Assembly: GCF_035918155.1 (NCBI RefSeq)
Contig: NZ_CP109327.1
Location: 682,001 to 746,000 of the forward strand
Length of the DNA: 64,000 nt
Origin: Streptomyces sp. NBC_01591
GTDB taxonomy: Bacteria; Actinomycetota; Actinomycetes; Streptomycetales; Streptomycetaceae
Direction: 5' to 3'
The translations under genes and the position numbers were made by a program. The first letter of the stretch is position 1; each line of letters starts with the position of its first letter. Shown one piece after another: positions 43,781 to 52,710 of this stretch. The notes beneath the pieces were generated by a model. That model saw only the letters and a program-made list of their open reading frames with translations. It ran no database searches and was not told where the DNA came from.

Positions 43781-44373
43781 ATGCCCGAAATCGGCAATCA
43801 GACTACAAATCCCCGTGTCAGCGCCTACGAACATCTGGCCGGCTCCTGCACCATTGATCCGGCCCACAGCACGATCGGTTTCTCCGTACGCCACGCCATG
43901 ATTTCCAATGTGCGCGGAAAGTTCGACTCCTTGAAGGGCTTATCAAACTCGACCGCTCCCGGACCGAGCTGTCGGAGGCTCACGTGAGTATGCAGAGCGA
44001 CAGCCTGGACACGGGGATCAAGGAGCGGGATGCCCACCTCCAGGGGCCCGACTTCTTCGACTCGTCGAGATTCCCCCTGACCTTCCGCTCCACCCGCATC
44101 GCCCCGGCCGGTGACGACGAGTTCCGTCTGCTCCGGAGTTTGAGGATCAAGGACATCGAGCTGCCCATCGAGATCGATATCGAGTTCGGAGGTGCCGGCC
44201 GTGACGCCTACGGGCAGAACCGGGTGGGTTTCGAGGGGCGTGCCACCCTTCGGCGTTCCGCCTGGGGGCTGACCTGGAATACGGCGCCGGAGACGGGAGG
44301 CGTTCTCGTCAGCGACAAGGTGTCGCTGAACCTCGGCATCTCCGCGGTCCAGGTCGACCGGGCCGACGCCTGA
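43781..44373 (+). pseudogene. YceI-family protein disrupted by a one-base frameshift
   Basis: ATG 43781 has AAGGAGG ten bases upstream. The frame reads YEHLAGSCTIDPAHSTIGFS and VRHAMISNVRGKFDSLKG; near 43938 one base is missing, and the next frame continues LIKLDRSRTELSEAHVSMQS, NTGIKERDAHL-like TGIKERDAHLQGPDFFDSSR and GFEGRATLRRSAWGLTWNTA. Together they form a complete YceI lipocalin-like domain of about 197 residues. The rest is well preserved, so the lesion is recent or a sequencing error. Confidence 0.82.
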
Positions 44374-44466
44374 CGCGAGAACACCGGCGGACGTGTCGGG
44401 CGTCTTTCCCGGACGCACTCCGCCCCACTGCCTCCTTTGCCACTGCCCGCCGACACAGGATGCGTG

Positions 44467-44694
44467 ATGACCTCAATCTCCCAAGCCCCGCTCGTCGTTG
44501 CGGCCACCGTGCAGTCTCTGGCTGCGGAGGCCATCTCGCTCCAGGCCCGTATCACCGAGCTGCGTGAATCGCTGGTCCTGCTCGACCTGCAGATCCGGTC
44601 CATGTCCGACACCCTGCACCGGCTTCGGGCCGTCGGCGCCGAGCACCGCGCCGCGGACGTGGCTGTGTCGCCGATCCCTTCCTCCGGTACCTGA
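44467..44694 (+). CDS. Small coiled-coil protein
   Basis: A 75-residue protein; ATG 44467 has AGGA six bases upstream. A heptad-like helix fills residues 10-55 (VAATVQSLAAEAISLQARIT, LRESLVLLDLQIRSMSDTLH). No enzyme motif. Its helix resembles in style the N-terminus of the 189-residue protein at 47627, but I cannot show homology. Function unknown. Confidence 0.6.
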   Translation: MTSISQAPLVVAATVQSLAAEAISLQARITELRESLVLLDLQIRSMSDTLHRLRAVGAEHRAADVAVSPIPSSGT

Positions 44695-44827
44695 CCGGCT
44701 ACGCGTTGATGCCGCACGAGCGGCCAACCGCGACCTCACCAGATCTCAGAACCAACGCGGCTGAATCCCAGCGTTTGCCCGTGCTCCACCATCGGTGGCC
44801 AAGGGCCATAGATGGTTGAGTAGGACC

Positions 44828-45724
44828 ATGGACAGTTTCCAGATCGACGACAGCTTGGTGCGCTCCCTGGTGCGAGAGCAGCATCCGGACCTTGCAGAAT
44901 TGGACCTGCGTGAGGTGGCCGGCGGTTGGGACAACCAACTGTGGCGTCTCGGGGATGAGTTGGCCGTGCGCATGCCGCGCACGGAGCGCGCACCGTCCCT
45001 CCTGCGCAACGAGCACCGGTGGCTGCCCACCCTGGCCCCACGCCTTCCACTACCGGTCCCGACCCCCATGCGGATCGGTGAACCCTCCACACGCTTCCCT
45101 CGGCCATGGACCATCGCGACATGGGTTCCCGGCGAACCGGCCGACCGCGCCCCAATCAGCCACGCCCGCGCGGCCGACACATTGGCGGGCTTCCTCAAGG
45201 CGCTCCATGTGAAGGCGCCCGCCGAGGCACCGGTCAGTCCAGATCGCGGCGTTCCCCTCAAAACGCTCACGGACGCCTTCGAGAAGACACTCGGAAACCT
45301 CGCCCCCGAAAGCGTTACCGCTGACCTCCGGAATGTCCAGGACGTCTGGGACGAGGCCCTTGCGGCTCCCGATTGGGAGGACCCGCCGGTATGGCTGCAC
45401 GGCGACCTTCACCCGGCAAATGTCGTCGTCTTGGACGGGACGCTCTCGGGCGTGATCGACTTCGGTGACATGTGCGCAGGCGATCCGGCGGTCGATCTCG
45501 CGGCTGCGTGGGTGCTCCTTCCCGCGGGGGCGGCTGCACGGTTCTTCGACGCGTACGCGCACGTGGATGAGGCGATGATCCGTCGCGCACGAGGGTTGGC
45601 TGCCCTGAAGAGCCTCGTCCTCATCCTCATCGGCCAGGCCGGGGATCGGGGCCTGCCCGGCGGCAAGCCGACATGGGGACCCGCGGGCCGGGCAGCGCTT
45701 GACCGTGTTCTGGCATCAATCTAG
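44828..45724 (+). CDS. Aminoglycoside-phosphotransferase-like kinase
   Basis: A 298-residue APH-fold kinase. It shows EVAGGWDNQLWRLGDELAVR (N-lobe with ATP-binding), WLHGDLHPANVVV (catalytic Asp and Asn, Brenner motif) and GVIDFGDMCAGDPAVDLAAA (metal-binding Asp). The family phosphorylates aminoglycosides, macrolides, choline or other alcohols; the substrate is not predictable. The ATG at 44828 is preceded by TAGGA. A hairpin follows the stop. Confidence 0.9.
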   Translation: MDSFQIDDSLVRSLVREQHPDLAELDLREVAGGWDNQLWRLGDELAVRMPRTERAPSLLRNEHRWLPTLAPRLPLPVPTPMRIGEPSTRFPRPWTIATWVPGEPADRAPISHARAADTLAGFLKALHVKAPAEAPVSPDRGVPLKTLTDAFEKTLGNLAPESVTADLRNVQDVWDEALAAPDWEDPPVWLHGDLHPANVVVLDGTLSGVIDFGDMCAGDPAVDLAAAWVLLPAGAAARFFDAYAHVDEAMIRRARGLAALKSLVLILIGQAGDRGLPGGKPTWGPAGRAALDRVLASI

Positions 45725-45756
45725 GAGGACACGAACTTCCACGTGCTCAGCTCTGG

Positions 45757-45777
45757 GTGGCACGGTGGTGGTGCCAC
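45757..45777 (+). terminator. Hairpin after APH-like gene
   Basis: GTGGCAC (45757-45763) and GTGCCAC (45771-45777) are exact inverted repeats with a 7-nt loop, 33 bp after the stop codon. Confidence 0.45.
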
Positions 45778-46136
45778 ACGTGTTGCACACGACAGTGTCG
45801 AACACACGTCGCTGAGCTGCACGAAGTGGTCTTCACTCGCCTCGCGCCACACAGTCACCCGCAGAGAAGGCGGCACACGGCTTTCGCCTCGTCGGTCTGT
45901 GCCAGCGCCGGGAGACTGTTGCTCCTTCCGAGGGGAGCCTGCGCGGCAAGGTGGATTTTGCACGGGTCGGCCTGGTCGTGGGCCGGAGCTGTGCGACGCC
46001 GAGCCCTGGGTTCGGTGTCGCACCCCGCTGCCTCGATGAGCCAGGTCACGGTCTCTGGCAGATGAGACCGGACGGTTGACGTCTGTGTGACACCAAGCGG
46101 TGTCCGCGCCGCCGCAGGCACGTCGGCTTCCGCACG
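45778..46136. other. No confident gene
   Basis: About 360 bp with no supportable frame between the APH-like gene and the decayed sigma factor. Confidence 0.4.
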
Positions 46137-46720
46137 ATGCCGAACAGGGCACCGGCAACCGAGACGCTGCAGCACAGCCGCCGTGATGTCACCGGGTACT
46201 GGGAAGCGCGGTCGAGGCCGAGGAAGTGGTGCAGGAAGCGTGGTTGCGCTGGCAGAAGACCGATCGAACGGCCGTGGTCAGCCCCGTGGCCTTTCTGTCG
46301 AGCACCACCACCCGACTGGCGATCAACGTGGCCCAGTCCGCCCATGTGCGGCGCGAGACCTACATCGGCCCATGGCTGCCCGAACCCGTGGACACGAGCA
46401 GTGACCCGGAGGTGGGCGTCCAGCGGACCGAAGCACTGGAACTCGCGCTCCTTCTCGTCCTGGAGAAGCTGACTCCCGCGGAACGGGCCGCGTACGTCCT
46501 GAAGGAAGCATTCGACTACGCCTGTGCCGATATCGCGGAGATGCTCCAACTGACTGTCGTCAACGTCCGAAAGATCGTGAGCCGGGCCCGCAAGCAGACC
46601 CTCGACCTTCATGACGATCGCGGCTTCGAGCGAAGGCATTCACCGGGTCATGTGGGTGCTCAACCCGAGCAAGATCGCCGCGTTCCTCAACTCACGCCCC
46701 CGGTACGAGACCGCGCTCGG
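46137..46720 (+). pseudogene. Degenerate ECF41/SigJ-like sigma factor
   Basis: A short N-terminal trace (PATETLQHSRR) is followed by GSAVEAEEVVQEAWLRWQKT in another frame, then VSPVAFLSSTTTRLAINVAQ and ETYIGPWLPEPVDTSSDPEV, and region 4 LTPAERAAYVLKEAFDYACA and DIAEMLQLTVVNVRKIVSRA. Then most of the SnoaL-like domain is missing, and its last element (EGIHRVMWVLNPSKIAAF) lies in a third frame. Once the same family as the sigma at 23793, now inactive. Confidence 0.75.
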
Positions 46721-46985
46721 CGGCCCCGCCGGTACGAGGGCGGCGGAAGCGGAGAGCGCGCCTACCCGAGGGGAGCGGGCGTGCGCTCTGCCGCCGTACG
46801 AGGCAAAAAACACTGTCGAACACTATCTCTGCATTACCCTACGAGCAGGGAACACTGTTCAGCCCTAGCACGTTATCCAGTGGACATTCGATGGGACGGC
46901 GCGCTGCGTCTCTCCGGGGCCTGTCACGCCGCTGGCGACAACCGGGCAGCCACATCCATGCACCCATCCCCCTGAAGGGACCGTC

Positions 46986-47420
46986 ATGCGCAACCTGTCA
47001 CGTCTGGGAGCGATCAGTGTCTTGCTCGCCGCCCTCTGCTCCCCTGCCGGCGCAGCCCACGCGACCCCGGGCGGCCCCGGAGTCACCGGGAAGACCATCG
47101 CCCGGACCACCATCGGCGACCGTGACTACACACTGCGCAAGATCACCATTCCGCCCGGTCAGGGAACGGGGTGGCACTACCACGACGGCACGCTGTACGG
47201 CTATGTCAGGCAGGGAACCCTGAGCCACTTCGATGCCACCTGCGCCTCGGACGGTGTGTACCCCGAGGGAAGCTCTCTCCAGGAGCCGTCGGGCGCCGAC
47301 CACGTGCACATCGGTCAGAACCGCGGCACCACCGATGTCGTTCTCGAGGTCCTCTACGTTCTGCCGCACGGTGCCCCCTTCTCCCAGGACGCCTCCAATC
47401 CGGGCTGTGTCTTCGAATAG
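46986..47420 (+). CDS. Secreted cupin-domain protein
   Basis: A 144-residue exported protein: signal peptide MRNLSRLGAISVLLAALCSP with cleavage near AHA, then a single cupin barrel with GTGWHYHDGTLYGYVRQGTL (metal-binding His pattern) and SGADHVHIGQNRGTTDVVLE with the second His motif. It probably binds a metal and a small ligand outside the membrane. ATG 46986 has AGGGA upstream. Standing alone. Confidence 0.87.
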   Translation: MRNLSRLGAISVLLAALCSPAGAAHATPGGPGVTGKTIARTTIGDRDYTLRKITIPPGQGTGWHYHDGTLYGYVRQGTLSHFDATCASDGVYPEGSSLQEPSGADHVHIGQNRGTTDVVLEVLYVLPHGAPFSQDASNPGCVFE

Positions 47421-47626
47421 CGGACGCAGGCGGCCACGGCACCCTTGCGAGGCCCTGTCCTGGCGTGAAGCACCGTGAAGCACCATGTGGTGTCGACCTG
47501 GTCTCCCATCAACGCAAGAGTGTTCCTACGTATGATGGGGGTGGTATCTGTAGTGGAGCCGGGCGACATTTCGAAAAGAAGGCCGGGCGTGGACGCGACC
47601 ACAAGGGTTGAGGACGAGAGGAACAC

Positions 47627-48196
47627 ATGGTCTCCGTAACCCATGCGGCACACGACATCGAGGTCACCACTGAGAGCCTCCAGGAGGATCTGGCCCGTCT
47701 GAAGGTCCAGAAGCAGGCCCTGGAGCGCGAGCTGGCTGCCGTCATCGCCCATCTCCACTCCGTCCAGCGGGCTCTCGGCGCCTTTCAGGCCCTGATGTCC
47801 CCCTCCGGGGCGGCGTCTTCCGGCACCGCACCCAGGGCTGTCGCACACGTGGAACAGCTGCCGGATTCGCCGGCCGTGGATCCAGCCGACGCCGCGGCCA
47901 GAAGCGGACGCGCCACCCGGGATCCTGAATCCACGGCCGTGCCTGAGGAGCACGGCCCTGCGCCGGAGTCTTCCGACGAGGCCGGCGGGCAGAAGAAGTA
48001 CGGCAAGCTGACCGAACAGATCCTGGACTACTTCGCTGCAGTCGGCGACGTCGACGTACGCGCGCGTGATGTCGCGGCGGCGCTCGGCCGCGACAGTGAC
48101 AGTGGCAGCATCAACGCCGTCCGAAGCACACTCGACCGCTTGGTCGGCACGTCCCGGATCCGGCGCGCGGGCCGCGGCCTGTACCGCGCCGCGTAG
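47627..48196 (+). CDS. Coiled-coil protein with C-terminal winged-helix
   Basis: A 189-residue protein. Residues 14-60 form an uninterrupted coiled coil (LQEDLARLKVQKQALERELA, VIAHLHSVQRALGAF), 60-125 are a disordered Pro/Ser/Glu-rich linker, and 125-189 look like a winged helix (YGKLTEQILDYFAAVGDVDV, RDVAAALGRDSDSGSINAVR, STLDRLVGTSRIRRAGRGLY). The architecture suggests a dimeric DNA-binding regulator. I recognise no named family. GAGAGG upstream supports the start. Confidence 0.75.
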   Translation: MVSVTHAAHDIEVTTESLQEDLARLKVQKQALERELAAVIAHLHSVQRALGAFQALMSPSGAASSGTAPRAVAHVEQLPDSPAVDPADAAARSGRATRDPESTAVPEEHGPAPESSDEAGGQKKYGKLTEQILDYFAAVGDVDVRARDVAAALGRDSDSGSINAVRSTLDRLVGTSRIRRAGRGLYRAA

Positions 48197-48349
48197 CCTC
48201 TCTGACGATCACCCCCTTCCCCCTGCGGCGTCATATCGTACGGGGGCACACGTGCTGCGAGATGTGCCTCCGTGCGCTCAGTGTGGAGCCTTCGCTCATC
48301 GTCGCTCCTGATGGCCCGCCTGAACAGGCACGTCCGCGGACTGCTCACT

Positions 48350-49452
48350 GCGGCGCGGGAGGCATCGCGCGGGTGCTGCACCGAAGCCGGGGAGACGACG
48401 TCCCTACCGTAGAGAGCGGCGGTGATCCAGACCGCGAGCACCCGGACCTTGCGTTCCCACGTCGGTACGGCAAGCACGTGGTAGCCGCGGTGCATGAGCC
48501 AGGCGGGGAAGCCCTTGATGACCAGGCGCCGGTACTGGACGATGCCGCGGCCCAAACCCAACGTGGCCACCACTCCCAGGTTGTGGTGGACGTAGCTCTT
48601 GGCCGCCCGCCCCCGCAGCGTCGCCAGGATGTTCTTCGCCAGGCGCTTGCCCTGTCGCACCGCGTGCTGGGCGTTGGAAACCGTGTGCGCGCCGGGACGC
48701 CGCGCTGCGAGGTCGGGTACGGACGCGTCGTCGCCTGCGGCCCACACGTCCGCCACCGCTTCGGTCTCCGCCCGATGCGGAGGTCGGCCCGCGGACCAGC
48801 AGACCCCGTTCGCCTACGGGCAGGTCCGTGTGATTGTGCACGATGGGGGTTCGACGCGTTGCCCGCGGTCCACACGAAGAGACCCGAGTCGAACTCCTCC
48901 CCGTTCGACAGCACGACACGGCCGTGTTCGACGGAGACGAGTTGGGTGTTCAGGTGCACGTGCGCTCCGCGCTTTCGCAGCGCCCGCACCACCCACGCGC
49001 CAGGTCGGTCGCCGACCTCGGGCAGGATCCGGCCCCGCGCCTCGACCAGATGGAACCGCAGCTCGTCCTCGGCGAGTTCGGGGTAGTGCTTGAGCAACGC
49101 GGTCGCCAGGTACAGCAATTCACCGAACCTCTCGACGCCGGAGAATCCACCGCCCACGAAGGTGACGGTGAGGAGCCTGCAGCGTTCGGGGCCGCGCGGC
49201 AGCGACGCCGCGCGGTCGAACGAGGTGAGCAGCCGGTCGCGGATGGCGACGGCCTCCTCGACATGTTTCAGGCCGAGCGCCTCGTCGCTGAGCCCGGCTA
49301 TCGGGAAGGTGCGGGTCACCGCCCCGGCCGTGACCACGAGGATGTCGTAGCGGAGCTGGTGGTCCGGACCACTCTTCGGCCGGACAGTGACGGTGTGGCG
49401 AAACGGCCCGCAGCCGGCCACGACACGGTTCCCGGCTGCGAGGACGGTCATG
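48350..49452 (-). pseudogene. Type II NADH dehydrogenase (Ndh-2), multiply broken
   Basis: Reading leftward, VTVRPKSG then YDILVVTAGAVTRTFPIAGL, RLLTVTFVGGGFSGVERFGE, RAHVHLNTQLVSVEHG-like GAHVHLNTQLVSVEHGRVVL and LFVWTAGNASNP are in one frame. Near 48845 the frame shifts, and the rest (NAQHAVRQGKRLAKNILATL, YVHHNLGVVATLGLGRGIVQ, GFPAWLMHRGYHVLAVPTWE) is in another. The first ~80 residues with the FAD motif are missing. Respiratory NADH oxidation is therefore not provided by this copy. Confidence 0.8.
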
Positions 49453-49631
49453 TCGGCGCCGCAAAGGCAAACACTGGCAGGCACTGCTGGATTCACCGTT
49501 CTTCGCAACGGCGCAACCTCGCTGTTCTCGCAGCAGGGCCACGCAGACGACACCCGTTGTCCGAAGAATTGGGAGCCGGCCGTTGCGTACGAAGATGGCG
49601 GCATGGTTACGGTCGCAGTTAGGGTAACCGC

Positions 49632-50411
49632 GTGGAAAAGGACGAATGGTTACTTCACAGCTCATCGTTCGGCACAGCAGCGGCCGCATACGCCGAACAC
49701 CGCCCGGACTACGCACAGGCCGCGGTGCGCTGGGCGCTTGAGCCCGCGCCGGGCCTGCGAGTGCTCGACCTCGGCGCCGGAACCGGCAAGCTGACCGCCA
49801 CTCTGGTCGCGCTGGGCGTCGACGTCATCGCGGTCGAGCCCGACCCGGCGATGCTGACCGAGCTGCGCCGCGCACTGCCGACTGTTCGTGCCCTGCCGGG
49901 TAGCGCCGAGGCGATACCGCTACCGGACGCGTCCGTCGATGTCGTGCTGGCCGGCAACGCCATGCACTGGTTCGACATGGCCGTCGCGGGACCCGAGATC
50001 GCCAGGGTCCTCGCACCCGGCGGCATCCTGGCCGGCCTGTGGAACGTCATGGACGACCAGGTCGACTGGGTTGCCGGGCTCGCGCAGGTCAGCGGGAGCG
50101 CGGCCATCGGCCCGCGTGACACGCCCACCAGCTGGCGCGCCGAGACGGCCGGCATGCACCTTCCAAAGACCGGCGTGGCTGCCCGGTTCCGTTCGCCGGA
50201 GCAGGCCGAGTTCCCGCACGGGCTGCGCCGCACCGCCGACTCCCTCGTCGCGACCCTCGCGACGCGCGCGGGGGTGCTGGTCATGCCGGAACAGGAACGT
50301 GAGGCCACGCTCGGCCGGATCCGCGCGTTCCTCGCGAGCAGGCCGGAGACCGCCGACGGCGAGTTCGCCCTCCCGATGCTGACCGCTGTACTGCGCGTGC
50401 GGCGGCTGTGA
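49632..50411 (+). CDS. Class I SAM-dependent methyltransferase
   Basis: A 259-residue protein of the same type as the one at 37192: SFGTAAAAYAEHRPDYAQAA, motif I VLDLGAGTGKLTATL, VIAVEPDPAMLTELRRALP, and NAMHWFDMAVAGPEIARVLA. GTG 49632 has only a weak ribosome site; an in-frame alternative is not obvious. Substrate unknown. Divergent from the broken NADH dehydrogenase. Confidence 0.88.
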   Translation: MEKDEWLLHSSSFGTAAAAYAEHRPDYAQAAVRWALEPAPGLRVLDLGAGTGKLTATLVALGVDVIAVEPDPAMLTELRRALPTVRALPGSAEAIPLPDASVDVVLAGNAMHWFDMAVAGPEIARVLAPGGILAGLWNVMDDQVDWVAGLAQVSGSAAIGPRDTPTSWRAETAGMHLPKTGVAARFRSPEQAEFPHGLRRTADSLVATLATRAGVLVMPEQEREATLGRIRAFLASRPETADGEFALPMLTAVLRVRRL

Positions 50412-50757
50412 GAGCCATCGACCAGTTCGCCCTACCCTTCCGGTGTTGCTGTGTCCGGCTCTGCCCTGCGGTTCCTGGCCGGCCTGCGCTGCGGCGACAC
50501 CTCCGCTGCCCATCGACCGGATCGCCGCCGACCGGCCGTGCTGTCGCTCGCCGCCTTCCGTCGCCCGCCGCCACACTCCGGCGACGCCCATCCTGGCAGC
50601 AGGACGCCGTCGCCACGGCGGCAGTTCCCCCGCTCTGTGCCCGCGCGGCGGTGGGACGTGGCCGGGAAGGCGGTCGAAGAAGGAGACGATCCGCGAGCGT
50701 CGCGACTGGAAGCGGACATCTACAACGGTGGTTTCCTGCAGTTCTACGGAAATTGTG
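50412..50757 (+). other. Intergenic with possible DUF4375 scrap
   Basis: No intact gene. Near 50703-50757 a plus-strand frame reads EADIYNGGFLQFYGNC, matching the conserved N-N-GGF-QFY core of DUF4375 (DMP19) proteins. Nothing before or after extends it. Confidence 0.3.
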
Positions 50758-51429
50758 TCAGGCGGTCGGAGTATCGGCGACGCGATAGCCCACCCCGGGC
50801 GTCGTCGTGATGACCGGCGGGGTGCCCAGCTTGCGGCGCAACCGGCCGATGGTGACGGTCACCGTGTTGGTGAACGGGTCTGCGTTCTCGTCCCACACCT
50901 GTTCCAGGAGGTTCTCGGTGCTCAGGAAGCCCGGGGCGGCACGCAGCAGCGCCTCCAGGACGGCGAACTCCTTGACGGACAGCTCCAGCGGACGGCCGTC
51001 GCGGAGGGCGGTTCGGCGTACCGGGTCGAGTTCGAGGCCGGCGGTGCGCAGTGTGCGGGCCCGGGCGTCCGGCCTGCGGCGGGCCAGGGACCGGATGCGC
51101 AGGATCAGCTCCGGGAAGTGGAAGGGCTTGGCGAGGTAGTCGTCGGCGCCGAGGGTGAGACCGCTGACCCGGTCGCCGGGCGCTCCGGCAGCAGTGAGCA
51201 TCAGCACCATCGCGCGATCGTCCCGCTCGGTGATCATCTGGCAGAGCGTGTCGCCGTGGATGCCGGGCAGGTCGCGGTCGAGGAGCACCACGTCGTACGT
51301 GTTCAGGTCGAGCTTGGCGGCGGCGGCCAGACCGTCGTGCGCGATGTCGACGGCCATCCCCTGATCCCGCAGTCCCTCGGCGACGACCTCGGCGAGCGAC
51401 CGCGCGTCCTCCACGACCAGAACCCTCAC
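50758..51429 (-). CDS. OmpR-family response regulator
   Basis: A 223-residue two-component regulator: receiver VRVLVVEDARSLAEVVAEGL, phosphoacceptor Asp51 in VVLLDRDLPG, Lys in DDYLAKPFHFPELI, and a C-terminal winged helix with FAVLEALLRAAPGFLSTENL and VTIGRLRRKLGTPPVITTTP. The GTG 51427-51429 overlaps the kinase stop (GTGA). It likely controls the divergent ABC-2-like gene. Confidence 0.95.
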   Translation of the reverse strand: MRVLVVEDARSLAEVVAEGLRDQGMAVDIAHDGLAAAAKLDLNTYDVVLLDRDLPGIHGDTLCQMITERDDRAMVLMLTAAGAPGDRVSGLTLGADDYLAKPFHFPELILRIRSLARRRPDARARTLRTAGLELDPVRRTALRDGRPLELSVKEFAVLEALLRAAPGFLSTENLLEQVWDENADPFTNTVTVTIGRLRRKLGTPPVITTTPGVGYRVADTPTA

Positions 51430-52592
51430 CGTGTCGCCCTTCCGGAACCGCCCGCCGACGGCAGTGCCGCCCCGACGCACAGGCCGCCCTCCGGCCGGGC
51501 CAGGAGGGCGAGGCGACCGCCGTGCGCCGCGACGATCGCTGCGACGATCGACAGTCCCAGGCCAGAGCTCCCCTCCGACCCGGTCCGGTCGGCGCCGAGC
51601 CGCTCGAACGGCTGCGTCAGCCGGTCCACCTGGGCCTGGTCGAGGACGCGCCCGCCGGTCTCGACGACAAGGCGTGCCTCGGTGTCGTCGTGTTCGGTGG
51701 AGATCCGGATCCAGCCGCTCTCCTGGTTGTGCACGATCGCGTTGTCGACCATGTTCTCCACCATCCGGGACAGCAGCGCTGGGCTGCCCGGCGTCCAGGC
51801 GTCCGGCCGCACCTCGTCGTCCACGGTCAGCGTCTTCGCGGCAATGTCGGCGGCCCGGGCGGTCAACGCCTCCCGCGCCAGCTCGCCCAGCGACACGAGG
51901 GTCCGGTCGGCGAGGGTGCCGTGTTGGGCCCGGGCAAGGACGAGGAAGCCGTCCAGCAGGTGATTCACCCGGTCGAGCTCGGTCCGCAGCCGGCCTGCGA
52001 GCGCGACGGTCTGCGCGGCTGGCTCCGGTTTGGCGACGGCAACATCCAGCGACGCCCGCATCGTCGCCAGCGGCGTACGCAGCTCGTGCGAGGCGTTGCC
52101 GACGAACCGGCGCTGCGCGACGAATGAGGCTTCGAGGCGTTCCAGCAGACCGTCGACCGTGTCGGCGAGCTCCTTGACCTCGTCGACGGGTCCGGCCACG
52201 GCGAGCCGCTGATGCAGGTTCTCCGCGGAGATCCGCCGTGTCGCCGCGGTGATCAGCCGCAGCGGGCGCAGGACTCGGCCGGCGAGGATGCGGCCGAGCA
52301 GGAGTGAGACGCCCGCCATCACCACCAGTGCGATCAGCGAGCCGACCAGCAGTTGGTGGCTCTGCTGCGCATGTACGTCCGAGAGCTGCCTCTCAAGATC
52401 CCGGATCTGCTGCTCGGCGGCGGCGAGGTCGAACTGGCCGCCGGTCGGGGGCTGTTCAGGAGCGACGCTGGTCACCCGGCCACCCGACATCAGGTAGGTC
52501 AGGGCGAGCAGCACGATTCCGGACGCGAGGAACCCCGCCGCGTACAGGATCGTGAATCGCCGCCCGACGGTCCCGCTCCGTAGCTTGCCCAT
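51426..52592 (-). CDS. Sensor histidine kinase
   Basis: A 388-residue kinase. TM1 near residues 12-34 (FTILYAAGFLASGIVLLALT), an extracellular loop of about 50 residues, and TM2 (LLVGSLIALVVMAGVSLLLG) are followed by HAMP, H-box VGNASHELRTPLATMRASLD, N-box MVENMVDNAIVHNQE and G-box GLGLSIVAAIVAAHG. I prefer the ATG at 52590-52592, nine bases after GAGGAGG. It senses an envelope or extracellular signal and phosphorylates the response regulator. Confidence 0.94.
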   Translation of the reverse strand: MGKLRSGTVGRRFTILYAAGFLASGIVLLALTYLMSGGRVTSVAPEQPPTGGQFDLAAAEQQIRDLERQLSDVHAQQSHQLLVGSLIALVVMAGVSLLLGRILAGRVLRPLRLITAATRRISAENLHQRLAVAGPVDEVKELADTVDGLLERLEASFVAQRRFVGNASHELRTPLATMRASLDVAVAKPEPAAQTVALAGRLRTELDRVNHLLDGFLVLARAQHGTLADRTLVSLGELAREALTARAADIAAKTLTVDDEVRPDAWTPGSPALLSRMVENMVDNAIVHNQESGWIRISTEHDDTEARLVVETGGRVLDQAQVDRLTQPFERLGADRTGSEGSSGLGLSIVAAIVAAHGGRLALLARPEGGLCVGAALPSAGGSGRATR

Positions 52593-52710
52593 GCTCCTCA
52601 TCCTCCTCGGTTCCGGCCGGACACGGACCCAGGTTGCCCCACCGCACCTAACAGCGACATGACAGAGACGGTTCGGACCACGTTATGGCCCGATCCGTAG
52701 AACCGGGACC

